Counted from the stretch's first letter, positions 12,391 through 26,054 are shown. The stretch is 64,000 bases of DNA from Zygaena filipendulae (GCA_907165275.2 OU015655.1:3856501-3920500); one strand, 5' to 3'. Notes: generated from the sequence alone by a model not told the origin. Translations and numbers: made by a program.

Positions 12391-13516
12391 TACGAAATAA
12401 ACGTTAAACTAAAGTGTTGTCTCAAATCAGGTATGTACTTGGGGAAAAATAAAGTTATTCTTCTTCTTTTTATTCCTATACTCCTCGGAGGCTCAGGCTT
12501 ATTTACTCGTAAGTCGTATGTGTGTATATAAAATGTGGTTCTAAGCTGTCAGTGCACTTCCAGAGCTCAGTATGAAAACTCTTTTTATAACAAGCTTACC
12601 GTGCAGGAAACTTTCAACACACATTATACATTATTATCTGCTTTTACGGTTTCTATACTACCTATGCTAACCTAAAGACTCGGTCTCTACATCGACATAT
12701 ACTGTACGACAGTAATCTTTAATTTCCTGTACCTAATGGCTTTATAGTAAAAAAAAAAATACTGTACTACCTGCAGTCTACGCATTAGAAATTTTATATT
12801 TTTGTAACTATGTATGTATGCACTTTCAACAAACATTGACTTTACCTAGTAATTGCGAATGTAGAGACATCAATTGTTTATTTTCGTTATTTTATTTTAA
12901 TTTCATTTCAATTTTATTTTATTTGATGAATTATTTATATGGGTTATTTTCCGGAAATAAATGAATTATTATTATTATAGAACGTTCCTAACTAACAATA
13001 AAATAGTTTAGTTATTTTTATAGGTACCCGAGGCGAAACAACATGTTACTTAGCCAGGCCTGCCTGCCATGAAATTGTATATGAAAGTAGTGTGAAAGAA
13101 ACCCTAAATACATATTTAGGGTTTACATACATACTCGACTCGGTTTACATACTCGACCACTCGAAATCCCATTGTGGGAATAAAAGTAAACAGCAGAGAT
13201 ATTTATGTAATAAAATCCAAAAAGTACATTATGCAATCTCTTTCAAATTGACTTAAATTTAAGCTTGAGTTAAATAATAAGTACCTACCAAGCTTCCATT
13301 TAAGTATAGGTGTACTTAATTATTTAATAATAATCAAGAAATTAAACTGAAAGTTCCAAATAGAAAATTAAAATCAAACTGTAATTTCATTAATATTTGT
13401 TTACAATCTTAAAAATTAAATATTAATATCAAATTTTGATTTGATTTACCATTTCTTTGTTTATAAAAATTATATATATAAAAAATTATTGTAGGTACCT
13501 ATTTTATTTATAATTA

Positions 13517-13707
13517 TCCTAACTAGTATTATAAATGTGAAAGTGAGTTTGTTTTTTACGCTTTCACAGCTTAATGCCTTAACCGATCACCACGAAATTT
13601 TGCATTCACGCTGTCGGGGTACAGAGAAGGACATAGGGTACTTATTATCGCGGAATTCCCAGGGGAACTCTGAAATTACCGCGAATGAAACCGCGGGGAA
13701 CAGCTAG
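13517..13707 (+). mobile_element. Complete Lep1-type Helitron
   Basis: The element starts TCCTAACTAGTATTATAAAT and ends CCGCGGGGAACAGCTAG followed by T, about 191 bp. The hairpin stem is weakened (GCGAATGAAACCGC). Confidence 0.78.
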
Positions 13708-14439
13708 TAAAAAAAACGCAAGATCCTCTCGAATTAAGAATACATTTTAATCTGGTTCTAATTTTCTTCAGAAATAGGTAAAGATGGTTTTATGTATCTT
13801 CATTTTTTCAACGTAGTCGAAGATCATTCATGGGCATCTCGTCTCTTGCTGTTACCACAATCACAGCCGTGGTTTTTGCTGTTTTAATAGATTTAATGTT
13901 TTAATAAGTAAGTACCTATTGATTAATTAATCTATTATTTAAAATGGCCATATACGCAAGTTCACTTCGTTGAAGTTGCAATCTCTATTTGACAAAAAGA
14001 CCAAGACAAACGCTAAAAAATATTTCCAAATATTTCAAGGTAATAATATCGGAACCTTTGTCAATTTTGATATATGTATATGTATTTTAGATTAAAAGTT
14101 TATAATAATAAAGCTATTTGCTATGGTCAATTGTACCTATGTATTTAGTGATTCAAACAACTCTGACGTATTTAGTCATGTAGAAAGTAATAGTAATGGG
14201 TTTCTGAATGTTTTGTTTGTGATAAAAAAAAAATAACTGTTTTTTCTTCAACTGTAACTAAAATTTTGATAAAAGAAAAATTTTTTTGTCTAACAACTTC
14301 GCTAATCGCTGCATAGCCAATTATTAAAAATGTTTGTTGTTTCAAAATCATTCCTCAAATAGTTTTTTTACAACATCAACTAAGTGATTCGCTTAGGCGG
14401 TTACATAGTTCTTTTTTTCCTTATATTGTCTAAGGAGTG

Positions 14440-17400
14440 TGGAATTTTGTAGAAGCCTCGTCGAGGTCATGCCGGCCAAGGATATGGCTCGCTATTGGAT
14501 AATGTGCTGCGAGGGCGGGGCGAGGGGTGCGACCCACACATTAGTGATAAATAGAGATGATCTCTTCACATACCTACCTACCTGCTCCGATGCACATAAA
14601 CCTAAGCAATAAATACGGCAAATCAATGGAAAAAAGGTTCTCCGACTCATTTGACAAACAAATTTAAACTCTATTCAACCATATCTGGAAGCCGGGTGAA
14701 ATAATTATGTAGAGCTAATACAAAAATTGGATTTCAGGGAAAATAAATGAATATAGATTGTTTCTATAGGTATGTTATATTCGCTGTGCGTTAGTACAAA
14801 ACAAATGCGCAGTTAAATGGTTATATACATCGACAGTCGCAATTGGCGTCAATCAAGCATAATAACTACAAATTAGACCCGATTGTGCTGTTGTAAATCA
14901 GCTAGCTGAAACAAAAGAAGGTTCATTCTGTGAGTTAACAGTTCGTAATCGTTCGGTTAAGTTTTGTGCGTTCCGAGTGGCAGAGTGAGCGACGCACAGT
15001 AGAGGGGATATCCACTCGCCAACGGGTTACATTCCCGCCACAAGCGAGCCACGGCCACGATTATTTCGATTTCATCATACTGTTAAGCACGATGACTCAA
15101 ACCAACCGATTGTGACACATAAGTAGGTATATTATACTAAAATAACTCAAATTTTGAAAAAACAAAAGTTGTCACCATGTAGTGTTCAATAGCTTCAATA
15201 AAAAGCCAAGTCTTGAGCAGAAAATTCAGAGATTTCGAAGCCGAATTAAATGACAGCTTGCGTAATCCCCGAGGTCACTGCAGACATAGCTAAATGAGGA
15301 ACTGGACTGACACTTTATGAAGGCGGTCGAAGCAATGAAGTCTTTTCATGTCGAGCATATAGGAGAGAGAAAAAGACTGACTGATAAAGCGAAAGTCGCG
15401 TCAATTTCTCCCCCCGACACGACTGACATAGGTGAATTCGTTGTTTTCTTTTCTTCATGCGTTTTCTTCAACTCCAACTGCAAGTAAAATCGAAACTTGA
15501 AGCGAAGTTTATCACACACTACCTATAAACAATACAAAGAACAGCTCGGTAATAAATAAGTAACGAGTCACGTGGCAGAACAAAAGGAAATATTTTATTA
15601 CTGAATAAAAATCCAAATGTGGTGATACCAGATAATCGCAACACATTAACGTAATTAAATTGTTTGATAAATGATAAAAAGCATTATCAAAATGGCGACT
15701 ACCACATCGCGGAAGTTATAAAAGTAGGTCGCGAACAAGTCACAAAATTTTATATAAAGCTCCAATATATTTTATAATTCACTTCGTATTAATTTTCAAT
15801 TATTATTCACCATGATTTTCCTATAATATCACATTTACTTGATTATGTTTAGACTGCACGGAAAAATTCTGAGTTTAAGTTTTAACTTGCACTAGTTAGT
15901 CTGTGAGACCAACTTGGGAGAGCGACAACTATGGACGACGTCTAAAGAACGAATGGTGCTGTTGGCGCGTAGCGGACTGATGATGGCGTAGAGTTTGGCG
16001 CGGGAGGGGCAGGACGGGGGCTCGGAGGAAGGGTGTGGGGCATGCTGCGCGCGCAGAGAAAGGACGCAAGTGGTGATGTAATCGCGATCGATGCACTCCG
16101 CTCCGTGCGACGCAACTGCCACATACCGATAGCGGCCGAGACTACACATGCATGGGCATGGGCACAGCGCAGCGGAAACTAACCGCTTCCAAAAAATAAC
16201 GGTCAAGCCATATACAGAAAAAACTTGACGATGAAGAATTGACATACGATAAATATCAAGGTTTTATTCAAATTCAAAGATGACGAAGTACTTTATCTAC
16301 GCTTCGGATTGGTAAGACGTCAAAAATCAAAATAAACAATGCAATCTTGATTCGCACTAACTAGGTACCTACATCTTATAATAAAATTGTAAAACAGCGT
16401 CTAAGCAGAAACGGAACGTAGCAGAATAATATTACTTCAATATAACGTTCGTTATTGATCAAAGTGGCAAACTGTACGGCCGTTCGGCCGCTGTCGTAAG
16501 TTTCCGTCGGCGTTCGGCTTCTATCTAGGTCACACGTGTAAACGTTATCCCCTCCACGCCGGCCTTGACTTACTTTGTGCCAAATGGTACCTCCCCTTCT
16601 CTCTCTATTTCATCCGCCAAAGCACACAATCCGTGCACACAACCACGTGCTGCCGTTCGCGAGCCGCGCTGCATGCACAGCACACTGTGACAGCAACTCT
16701 ACACGACAGAACAAACTCTACAATCAGACAATAGTAGGTAATAGCCACGTGATTCTCCTCATGAAACAAACTACTTGCATTGGATTTTCTGTGCGGTGGC
16801 ATAGTGAATAAGTTGTACCTATTGAAACTCTTTAATCTCTACATCTCTATCCCATCTTAAACTACATTTTTTCAGTTTAAATAAATCGATAGTGAGTATA
16901 GAAAATCAAAAAGTAACAAAATCAACGAGGAAGTCAATTCCAATTCAAATTCTTTTATACTCTTATTATTCTTGTATACAGAATATTATAGTAAAATCAT
17001 TTTAAAATTCTGAACAAACCTTTGGATAGTTTTAAAGCATATATAGACTGGATTAGCATAGAACGAAGAGTGATGAATTTTCACGGGTGGTGCAACCACT
17101 TCAGTGCGTCTCTGGGCGCGAACGTAATTTTTCACCGTTCTAATTCTGTTTCTGTGCTTCAATTTCCAATAGAATTTTGAATACCAACGCTCCATGTGTA
17201 GTATCTCTATGTTTTAAAGATTATTTTGTTCTAAACCACTAACCAACTGCGTGGACGCACACTAGATAGCCCAATCGGGCCCCTCAAATAAAACACACTG
17301 CTGATGATGAAAACAGTATATCAAGCGACCTCGTTTCTATCTAGGACGGTACCCAAAATAACTAGGGCACCGTTACTGCGCAGTCGCTAACGCAACTTCT

Positions 17401-17620
17401 ACTCATAGTCATAGCTAGCGTTACATTGACCGGCATAAAATGATCTCTAATAAAATGTGTCGTTTCTTTTTCTCCGCTTACAAAGTTGCCAGATCGTAGG
17501 AACTGGCGAAGCTCAAACGGAACTGGTGTTGATAATTTGCCGAAATCGACCTAGCACGCAGCTCACACTGCGGATATTTCGTGCACGCGAGACGCGACTC
17601 TACCCTCTAGCGCTCTAGCC
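14440..17620. other. Region of GC-richer islands without a confirmed gene
   Basis: Islands at about 14460-14540, 14940-15060, 15900-16180, 16450-16690 and 17380-17600 stand out from AT-rich surroundings. Open frames over them (15892-16245 and 16986-17195 on the minus strand) show no domain. On the plus strand, TTAACAGTTCGTAATCGTTC followed by GGCAGA|GTGAGC (14946-14985) looks like an initiator and a short 5' exon. These may be promoters or regulatory elements of a gene outside the window. Confidence 0.35.
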
Positions 17621-19339
17621 CAACATATAATATGTATTTATCTAGTACATGGGAAGTACAATTTTCACTGTGGATTTCACGTTACGACGGTTCCGTTATC
17701 GATCAAATTAAAATGTGTACTACTACTTTACGTAAAAAGATACTTATATTTAAATTGTCATATAATTATATATCTCCACTTTCAAAATAGGAATATCCAG
17801 AGAGATTTCTAAAATTTTCATCTTTACAATTTTATATGAAAGGATTGCACCAGACCCACTTATTTAGCGGAAATGAATGCATTAGTTTGCCAACAGTTCC
17901 GTAATTTCTTTTTATTATTTCCCGTTGCTTTATGTTAATTCAAATAATATGGCCAGTTTAAAAACACTACTTACTCAAGAAATTGCATTTAGTTTTTATA
18001 TGCCATGGGTGAAAAATACAAATAATTTAATGAAAATCTGTCTGCAGTAGGTAGGTACCTAGGTATCTATGTTTTTTATAGATTGTGTTTACAATTAATT
18101 TAATGAGTTTATATAGTAGGTATATCTGCAAAGTATGATCCAATTTCGAATGTTATAGGTATGACGATAGAAAAAAAAAACAGTTTATATAAATTAAAGT
18201 GTGACTTTTTTAATTGCCAAATAGACGGTTAATTGCTATTTCGTTAGTCCATCAAAATCTACTCCACTTTCGACCTTAATTAAGGTTAGTAAGTATTTTC
18301 CTGAAGACGAAAAAGTATGCCTTTAGAATAAAATCTGTAAATATTAAACCTACTTACTGTTTCTTAAAAGTCTTATTATATAGTATCAACGTATAGTGGT
18401 AATTTTTTTTTAACTCCTTCTTTCAGTGTTCTATTTTTGTGCTGATATCATCAAAAAACTTAAAATTGAGTTTTACTCTCCTGTATTAGAAGTTATTTTA
18501 TCATGTTTCTGGAACTTAACCTAGACTTGTCTGTAGGTTAAGTTCCGAACAACGCACCTATACGTAACTATAGTGTGCATTCAGATTATTTTATCACCTT
18601 CATATATTCGCTAGGTTAGGTTCAAGAAACTATTACATTCTCATTTAAATGATAGTCAAACAAATATTGAATCAATTACACTTTCAAGCTATTTATATAA
18701 ACCCTTTTATAAATTCTCGTTTTTAAGTTGTCATGCGTTTTTTATGACAAGAAGAAAAAAATTCTTCTGAAATAAAAGGGAAACGGCACATATTTTGTAG
18801 GACAAACGACTTTGCTATAATTTTTATCTCGTTGGTTTTATGAACCAATATTTAGTTTTGAAGTAACTCACATTAATGTTTGTTGTTGTTGTTTTGGAAT
18901 AATTTCAATACAAAATGTTTACTATTGCTGCATAAAATAATTAGGTACCTAATACTTGGTAGTTTGTAGTATGTACGTTATCACGAAACACATTAACTAT
19001 GACGTGTTGAAAAGCAGAAAACTCACTACAGGCCTCCTATTTCGAACGTGTTTCATCCGAAGCTACCTACTTAAAGTACTTACAGGGGTGAAGTTAGTTT
19101 TCACCCTCTGTAAAAACATAAAATATTCTAAAATATTTAATTAAAAAAGTCGGTAGGAGAATATGTAATATAAGTTTAACATCCGTTATTGATGATGATA
19201 ACTCTGCATAATAGCAATAAATAAATTTAATTAAAAACCGCCCAAGGTGACCGCTTATTGACATTTTTATAGAAATTGAAATTTGACACAGCACATTGAG
19301 AAATATAACATACATATAGCATTATATTGATTATAATTT
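17621..19339. other. AT-rich noncoding stretch with one perfect hairpin
   Basis: I see no exon. At 18511-18546 GGAACTTAACCTA and TAGGTTAAGTTCC form a 13 bp perfect stem with a 10-base loop. Confidence 0.45.
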
Positions 19340-19565
19340 AGAAGTTCCCGCGGAATTGTTCCATACAAACTATGCAACCCTTTTTCATCCCCTTAGGGGT
19401 TGAATTTTCAAAAATCCATTCTTATCGGATGCCTACGTCATACAAAGAACACACCCTCCAAGTTTCAGGTCTCTACGATCAGCGGTTTAGACTGGGCGTT
19501 GATTCATCAGTCATTCAAGACATAGCATTATATATGTATAGAAGTGTAAGTTTACAGAAATATAT
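19340..19565 (-). mobile_element. Helitron-family copy, 'TCATCCCCTTAGG' subfamily (1)
   Basis: It shares a long body with 30109-30330 and 44868-45110: GGAATTGTTCCATACAAAC, CACCCTCCAAGTTTCAGGTC and GTTGATTCATCAGTCATTCA. The 3' CTAG end is missing here. Confidence 0.7.
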
Positions 19566-21289
19566 ATAATTTTTGTAATTACCCTATTTGAAACATAATA
19601 TTTGGCCCTAATTTAATCGATGTCAGCCGTAAAAAGTTTCGTTTACTCGTTATAACGAAACTCATCCAAGATGGCCGCCGCCGGTGTTAGTTACTTATAT
19701 AGGTCTACGTTATGAAATTTATGTTGACCACGAATAACTATGTAGACCTATGTTACAATTTACCTTAAAAAATAAAAATAATGCAACATAATCTTAAAGA
19801 GCGCAAAAGGCGGCAAAGTTGCCGCGTTATTATTATCTATCTACCTATATACTCTATCTTCTAAGTAACTAATACTAGAGCTTATCTTAGTATAATAGCC
19901 AATAGGCCAATAGCCCAGATAAGAAACTTATTGTAAGCTCCCCATACCTGCTTAATTACACTTAAATTTTTCTAATATTAGTAAGTATATTATACCTTTA
20001 GGAATAAAATTTTCGAAAATTTCTTTTGTTGTACTATTAAAGGTAGAGAAAAGAAACCCTATTTCCTATGGTTTTACCCTAATGAAATTTTTTTGCGATT
20101 TTGTGTACTAAATAGAAGGAATTTGAAATTTTAAATAGATGGAATACAAAGTATGTTTCATCGTAACAGGAACGTACATATATAATTATATTCAAAATTT
20201 TATTTCAAACAGCAATATAATTATCTTCGTCTTTCCGTTAATGAAGCCATTCTTAAATCGTATTAAATTGGTTCAATAGATTTGCTTGTTTGATAGGTTT
20301 AATGACAAACAAGAAAATCACCATAACTAAACCCAATAGGTGACGTTGTGATCGTGTCTGTTTGTATCGTGTACCTTCGGGACGACTTATTTGAGCAGCG
20401 CCCTTATTGACTACATAGGACCAACAACATTTCTCGTCCATAACAATTGTGTTCCAAAAACACAATCCCAGACGCTCCAGATGCCAAAATATCGCAAATC
20501 AATGTTCTGTATTTCATAAGACACGTATGTAAATGCATTTCTTGGACTGAAACTTCTTGTTCTTTAAGCACGAGGGGAGTAAAATTTTGTAATTTTGTGG
20601 CGCGTTATCTTAACGTGACGTAGAAAAGAGAATAAGAGCCCAGTTGAGGTCATATTCACATTTTCTTTTTCACACAGATGACACCGCTCGCGCTAGTATA
20701 ATAATGAATATACCTGCATATTTTTAAATTTAATTCTTAGGCATGACGTGACTATCGTAAAACCGAGAAGTGAGTTTATTCGTGAATATTTTTAATAAAG
20801 TTTAATTTAGATTGGTAATTTCCTCGTAGTGTCGCAGTAGGTACATATTGATAAGGATGTACCAAACGATAAAGGTAGGTAGGTACATACATACATTATT
20901 ACAGCTAACATTCGATAAGACTTGGCGGTACCTACTAGTTAAACAAACTCAAGTAAGCACTCTTCGTTTTAAAGGAGTTTTAAAATTTTAAATTTACGAT
21001 TACATAACGTAATAGAGAATTCCTAATTAAAATTTCATTTTTCTATAAATCTAGATAAACGAGATCCTTTGTTCTCTTTTTTACATTAGTCATATTTTTT
21101 ATTCAATGGACCTATCCATTGCATTTGCAGCTATAAATTCAGAAGATTCTACATTTTACGTAGTTGAGAAAAAAAAAGTATGGGTACATCGGTCATTATC
21201 AGCCTAAAGGCATCTAATATTATGGGCTTCGACCTCATGTGAAATAGTTAATAGACGTTAATAAATTTATTTGAAGGCTTCACCGGCAA
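19566..21289. other. Noncoding stretch
   Basis: I see no supported gene or repeat beyond short A/T runs. Confidence 0.4.
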
Positions 21290-21521
21290 CTGACATCCAG
21301 GGCGTTCAATTGCGCGAGTCAATGAAAGATCCAGAAGCGCATTGGAATCGCCATACCTATACATACACGTGGCGCGTGATAACACCGCGATAACCTGCGC
21401 CTCGGTTAAAACGCCAGCAAACAAAACCAGTTGAAAGAAAATCGCCAGTTATATTGTTATTACAATGTTAATTATAATTATTATAAATTGTGTTAGTAAA
21501 ATATCGCACAGCGGGACTCAC

Positions 21522-21609
21522 TTGTATCGGAGTGGGACGCGACTCGGAAGGCACGGGGTGATGGACCGATGGCTTTTACTGTTGCAATCTTGTGTGTGCA
21601 AGTATTTAT
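21522..21609 (-). promoter_or_regulatory. Candidate core promoter and short noncoding first exon
   Basis: On the minus strand a GC-rich block (GGGCGGGGCGGGGTACGCGG) precedes a TATA-like ATAAATA (21609-21603). An initiator-like ACAGT has its A at 21580, 29 bases downstream. After 59 bases there is a good donor ATACAA|GTGAGT (exon end 21522). This is an inference from motif spacing. No downstream exon could be assigned. Confidence 0.35.
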
Positions 21610-22360
21610 GACGGCTCCGGTAGGCGGCTGACGCCGGCGCACAGGCCACAGGCTCGCGGCGCAGCATAGCAATGCCGCATTGTGCTGTGTGTACGCCGCG
21701 TACCCCGCCCCGCCCGGCCCGGACCCCCGGCGAGCACGGCACCACCCTCCGGTACCAGAACGACGTAACTCACACAGCCATTGCACAGCCACGATTTAAT
21801 ACCCTACGAACGTAAATGATTCGAATTGTGTTATAGGCAACACAAGTATGTGCAGCGGAACGAGCGTTGAGAATTGAAATTAATGATCACTGAAATTAGC
21901 AGACGACGCGCTACTATGCTCGTATAGTTGTTTAGAATTATTTTTTGTGTTAAAGGATATTAAGCAATATATATAGATAAAAATATATAAATGTCTCAAT
22001 AAACTTAACCAATGTTTATTACCTTTATCGGGGTGCGCTCGGAGCATTTTTCGATGAGGGTGGACTTTGTATATGGGACATAAAGTTCCGTGCTACAATC
22101 TAAATGTTAAAAGGATTAAGGCTCAGTATAGTATCTGTAGTATAGTTATTACTAGTTGTAAGCCTGCTTGCCTGGCATTTTTTTTTTCAATTTTTTATCT
22201 GCAGGAACCTTCCGTAGCGCGCATAATTACCCGCCAAAGTTTCACTGCATGCGGTCGAATGGAATCGCCATATCCATTTGAACGCCATTCAAAGAAACAT
22301 TTTCATTTACACCTCTACTTTAATTGGAGAATAATCGATCGTTATTATCCATGTAATGCT

Positions 22361-22565
22361 TGCTAATAATATTTAAATGCGAAAGTAACTCTGTCTGCCT
22401 GTCTGTTGCGCTTTCACGTCTTAACGGTTCAATTGATCATCATAAAATTTTGCATACATGTTGTCAGAGGTACAGAGGAGGACACACTTAAGGAAGTACT
22501 TTTTATCCCGGAATTCCCGCGGGTACTCCCAAATTATCGCGGGTGAAACCGCGGGGAATAGCTAG
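22361..22565 (+). mobile_element. Lep1-type Helitron
   Basis: It runs from TGCTAATAATATTTAAATGC to a perfect hairpin CGCGGGTGAAACCGCG and GGGAATAGCTAG. Internal GGAATTCCCGCGGGTACTCC is the family palindrome. Confidence 0.75.
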
Positions 22566-22566
22566 T

Positions 22567-23470
22567 ATATAATAAGTTTCATATAAGTAGGCACATTATG
22601 CGAATATTTCATTTGTTTACTCACGATATTAGATAAGTATTCAAGTTTTGAAGTTCTGCCTTTTGCATTATTCGATTGCAGTTATCTCGTTTGAATTTGA
22701 GAGTATCTAGGTACTTAAAATCTTAAACCATACATTTAGAATTTTTTCAAATTTATTAATGTCTTCATTTCTAAGTTTGAAACATAATTTTACGGCTGAA
22801 ATGATAGTTGGTTTACCGTGAAACGAAAATGAAAAGTTTGCGTAAGAAAATCGCATAGCTGAAGGAGACAAAGTTCTTCGCAGAACTTCCAAGGAATTCG
22901 GTAAAGAGATCGTTACTACACATTATGGTACCTACCTACTCATAGATTTGGGTCAATGCTACGGATTTTTCTTCGTTGTCTATACCGTAGTACTACCTAT
23001 AATACCTAATTCTGCATTAATAACTTCTGTGCCATTTGAAAATTGTGGGCGTCCACGTAAAAAGATACCAGTAATGGGGTATTAAGTTAAGACTAGATTC
23101 AGTAACTAGAATAGTCAACTGATAAGCATTGACAAAATATTCAAAAACTAGCACAGTTTTTTTTACAGACATTTGAAGTGGAAACTCTGCAATAGCTTGA
23201 TTTGAGGAAAAGCATTTTAAAAGTTTGTGTGAAATAAAAAAACTTACTTCTACTTGCTTGTTACATAGATTTTTATATATTATTGTAGATGAAGATATGT
23301 GAAATTGAAGGAAATTGAGCATTTGTTAATAATCAATTAAAATCGCGGACGCAATTTTTTCACCAAACTTTACAGAACTGCTTATATCTCGGAAACTAAA
23401 TGCCGAGAACTGGTATCTTTTAGCTTGGACGCCCACAATTGTGCAAATGGCTTTATAGTAATGAAAATAT
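22567..23470. other. Noncoding stretch
   Basis: I see no gene or clear repeat. Open frames on the minus strand at 22707-22892 and 23017-23322 carry no motif. Confidence 0.4.
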
Positions 23471-23605
23471 TCAAATGAAATCAAATCAAATCTTTATTGT
23501 TACCGCAATTATAATAATACATAAAGAAGTAGCTGAAATAGGCATTAAAGAGCTGCCTTATTGCTAAAAAGCAATTTCTTCCAGGCAACCATTACCTACT
23601 TTTAT
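23471..23605 (-). repeat. LINE 3' end
   Basis: Read inversely it gives TGGTTGCCTGGAAGAAATTG, CTTTTTAGCAATAAGGCAGC and an AATAAAGATTTGATTTG tail, a common 3' end of lepidopteran non-LTR retrotransposons. Related tails are at 25877-25965 and 62495-62609. Confidence 0.6.
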
Positions 23606-24246
23606 TACAAATAAAAGTTACTACAGAGTGGGTGATCTACAGATATGTAGTAGGTATGTCTATAAACTACTACATATATATTATGTGATATACATATTAT
23701 ATAAAATAATAATAATAAGAAACAAATAAATAAATGAGTAGGTAGGTATTTAGGTAAGTGAGTAATACGTTAAAATAAATATAAGTAGAATAAGAAATAT
23801 TGTATGTAAATATTATAATGTAGTCTCTATGGTCTATAAACTATTACCAACAACTCTACTTCGTAGGTTTGTGAAAGGGAAAGTTTTAACATTAGAAATT
23901 TTTGCTTTATCGATAAATAACTACCTAAAACCTTCACTTTCTACTCCGTTTGTGAGTGATACTTTAGTTCATAAATTAATATTGGTGAGTACTGAGTATA
24001 GGTAGGTACCTTATTTAATTCCAGGCATGATTCCAGGCAATTTCAAAGAGAGCCTTTTTGTTTACATACGTATTATATTATCTGTGCATACGTATACCGT
24101 CCCCTGGTGGCATTATAAGTTAAGTATTAAGTTTATGATATTATTTCATATTCAAGCTACATAAATGCTATGTACATAATATATTGTAGAGTAGGTGAGT
24201 TTATTAGTGAGTGAGTAATAATAATATTATCTAGGTATACTTTTAT

Positions 24247-24480
24247 CTTCTTCTTTATAAAAATTACTGTTTGTATGTTTGTCCTCTATGCGTTCCTAAA
24301 CCATTGGTCCGATTTCGAAACTTTGGCGGCTCATTCTGCCTGCGTCTGCAAAGATTCTTGATATAAAGAGATCCTGCGGGAATTCCGAATAAACTCACGC
24401 GGATGAATCTTCGAAACGGTTGGACCAATTTTGACGGGACTTTCACTGTTAATTAGCTGATGTTATAAGGAGTAAATTAG
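24247..24480 (+). mobile_element. Helitron fragment, same body type as 6862-7060
   Basis: TTCTTTATAAAAATTACTGT, AAACCATTGGTCCGATTTCG and ACGCGGATGAATCTTCGAAA. No CTAG end. Confidence 0.55.
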
Positions 24481-24582
24481 GCTACTTTGGAGTTTCTTTC
24501 GAAAGTGTTAGGTTCACTTACTATTAGGTAAACCAATGGAGCTATGACAGTAAACTACAGTCATGAATAGGTTCATATTATA

Positions 24583-24719
24583 TCCCTACTAATACCTATT
24601 GAAAATACGAAAATAACTCTGTCTGTCTGTCTGTATGTCTGTCTTTCTGTTGCGCGTACACGCCAACTGATCATCATGAAATTATGCAAACACCTTGTCA
24701 GGGGTACAGAGAAGGATAT

Positions 24720-24750
<31 letters not shown>

Positions 24751-25110
24751 AAAGGAGTTTATTGGTCCCCACATAAAAGGTACAAAATAAGAAACAGTAA
24801 AAATAGATACTTTAACAAATATTGTGAAGGAAATAGAAGGGTGTGTGGGGGCCAATCGGTCATTGTCTCAGCATAAATGCTTCATTATGTCTGTGGGGCA
24901 GAACATAATGAAGCGCTGGTCTTCCGACAGGGCCGCAATATATATGTAGTCGCGTTACAAAATGGCTTCACTGTTATTGAAATACATACACGAACACATA
25001 CATACATATACGCACATATACACACATACATACATAGGGCACTTTTTATCCCGGAATTCTCGCGGGACCTCCGAAATTACCGCGGGAGAAACCGCGGGAC
25101 ACAGCCATCA
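24583..25110 (+). mobile_element. Helitron split by a nested insertion
   Basis: The 5' part (TCCCTACTAATACC to AGGGGTACAGAGAAGGATAT) and the 3' part (GCACTTTTTATCCCGGAATT to CGCGGGAGAAACCGCG) flank about 320 bp of unrelated sequence at ~24720-25035. The insert begins with (GAAA)n at 24719-24760 and ends in a (CATA)n-rich stretch. It may be a retroposon fragment. Confidence 0.65.
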
Positions 25111-25380
25111 TACATATCTAAAGGTTCTTTTTTGTTGTTATTTGTGGTGACTTTAATTGCATAGGTAAACTTTTATCATTCGATGCCTGCTTGATTTACC
25201 TATAGGCATTCCATGAAAATAGAATTGTAAATGGATAGGAAACAATTTATTTACATAACGGATAACTCGTCGAGGCGACCTAATTCGCATAACGGACAAT
25301 AAAAATGCTAATGTAAGGAAGGGGACACTGTATCGAATAAGATATCGAGCAAATTACTGTGCTGTGCTGTTGGTGTGCCA

Positions 25381-25381
25381 A

Positions 25382-25428
<47 letters not shown>

Positions 25429-25430
25429 AT
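25381..25430. repeat. (ATAA)n microsatellite
   Basis: Twelve and a half uninterrupted units, probably the tail of a retroposon. Confidence 0.9.
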
Positions 25431-25876
25431 GTAGGAACAGTATTGCTTCTGGCCGAAATCAGGGTTCCCATGGTTCCCATGTATAAAAATAAAGAAATAT
25501 TTTATCTTGGGAGTGACATAGAAAAGGTACTATTGAAATATTACGCTATCATCGTGTTTCAGTCTGAAGTGAATTATTCAAGTCAAAAGTATAGGTATGA
25601 CGGTACCTATAGGACGTCAACGTATACGTTTAGATATAAGGTAAAAATTAGCGGAGTAGGTAATTCTTACAAATGAGTTCGACTGAATGGTTTCAAAATA
25701 CCGTTAATAGTGCTAGAAACTACAAACTCTCCGACAAATTAAAGGAATGTGCTCGATAAATCGTATATTTTAAAGAGACAGAAAACTGCAATAGCAAAAC
25801 TTAACTCTCCGAAATACGCACGATTTAATAATAAAATCCACTCTATGTACTCGTATACACAAATTGTGCCGATAAG

Positions 25877-25965
25877 TATTTATTTATTTAATCTTATTGC
25901 ACAACATGGTACAAAAGGCGGACTTATTGCCACTGTGGCATTCACTACCTTCACGGTGTTCAGAA
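25877..25965 (-). repeat. LINE 3' end fragment
   Basis: TTATTGCACAACATGGTACA and AAAGGCGGACTTATTGCCAC are the inverse of the common retrotransposon tail also present at 23471-23605 and 62495-62609. Confidence 0.55.
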
Positions 25966-26054
25966 AATGTGCTTGGTGGTGCTTGAGAGGAGCTAAATAT
26001 AATTTCCTAGTACAATACAAAATATATACATATATAAATTATTCATAAAACAAA

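Noticed and set aside
15892..16245. 117-residue minus-strand open frame
   Set aside because: Low-complexity cysteine/proline composition, with a second frame open across the same GC-rich island, and no motif or splice support.
16986..17195. Minus-strand frame starting MERWYSKFYWKLKHRNRIRT
   Set aside because: It is protein-like in composition, but I know no family and found no matching exon or splice partner. Left uncalled.
21493..21792. 99-residue minus-strand open frame in a GC-rich island
   Set aside because: Two overlapping frames are open because the segment is GC-rich. There is no domain, and a plausible splice donor lies within it. A noncoding promoter/5' exon explains it better.
24877..25164. 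Plus-strand frame with threonine/histidine-rich repeats
   Set aside because: It crosses a (CATA)n run and a Helitron end, so it is simple-sequence translation.
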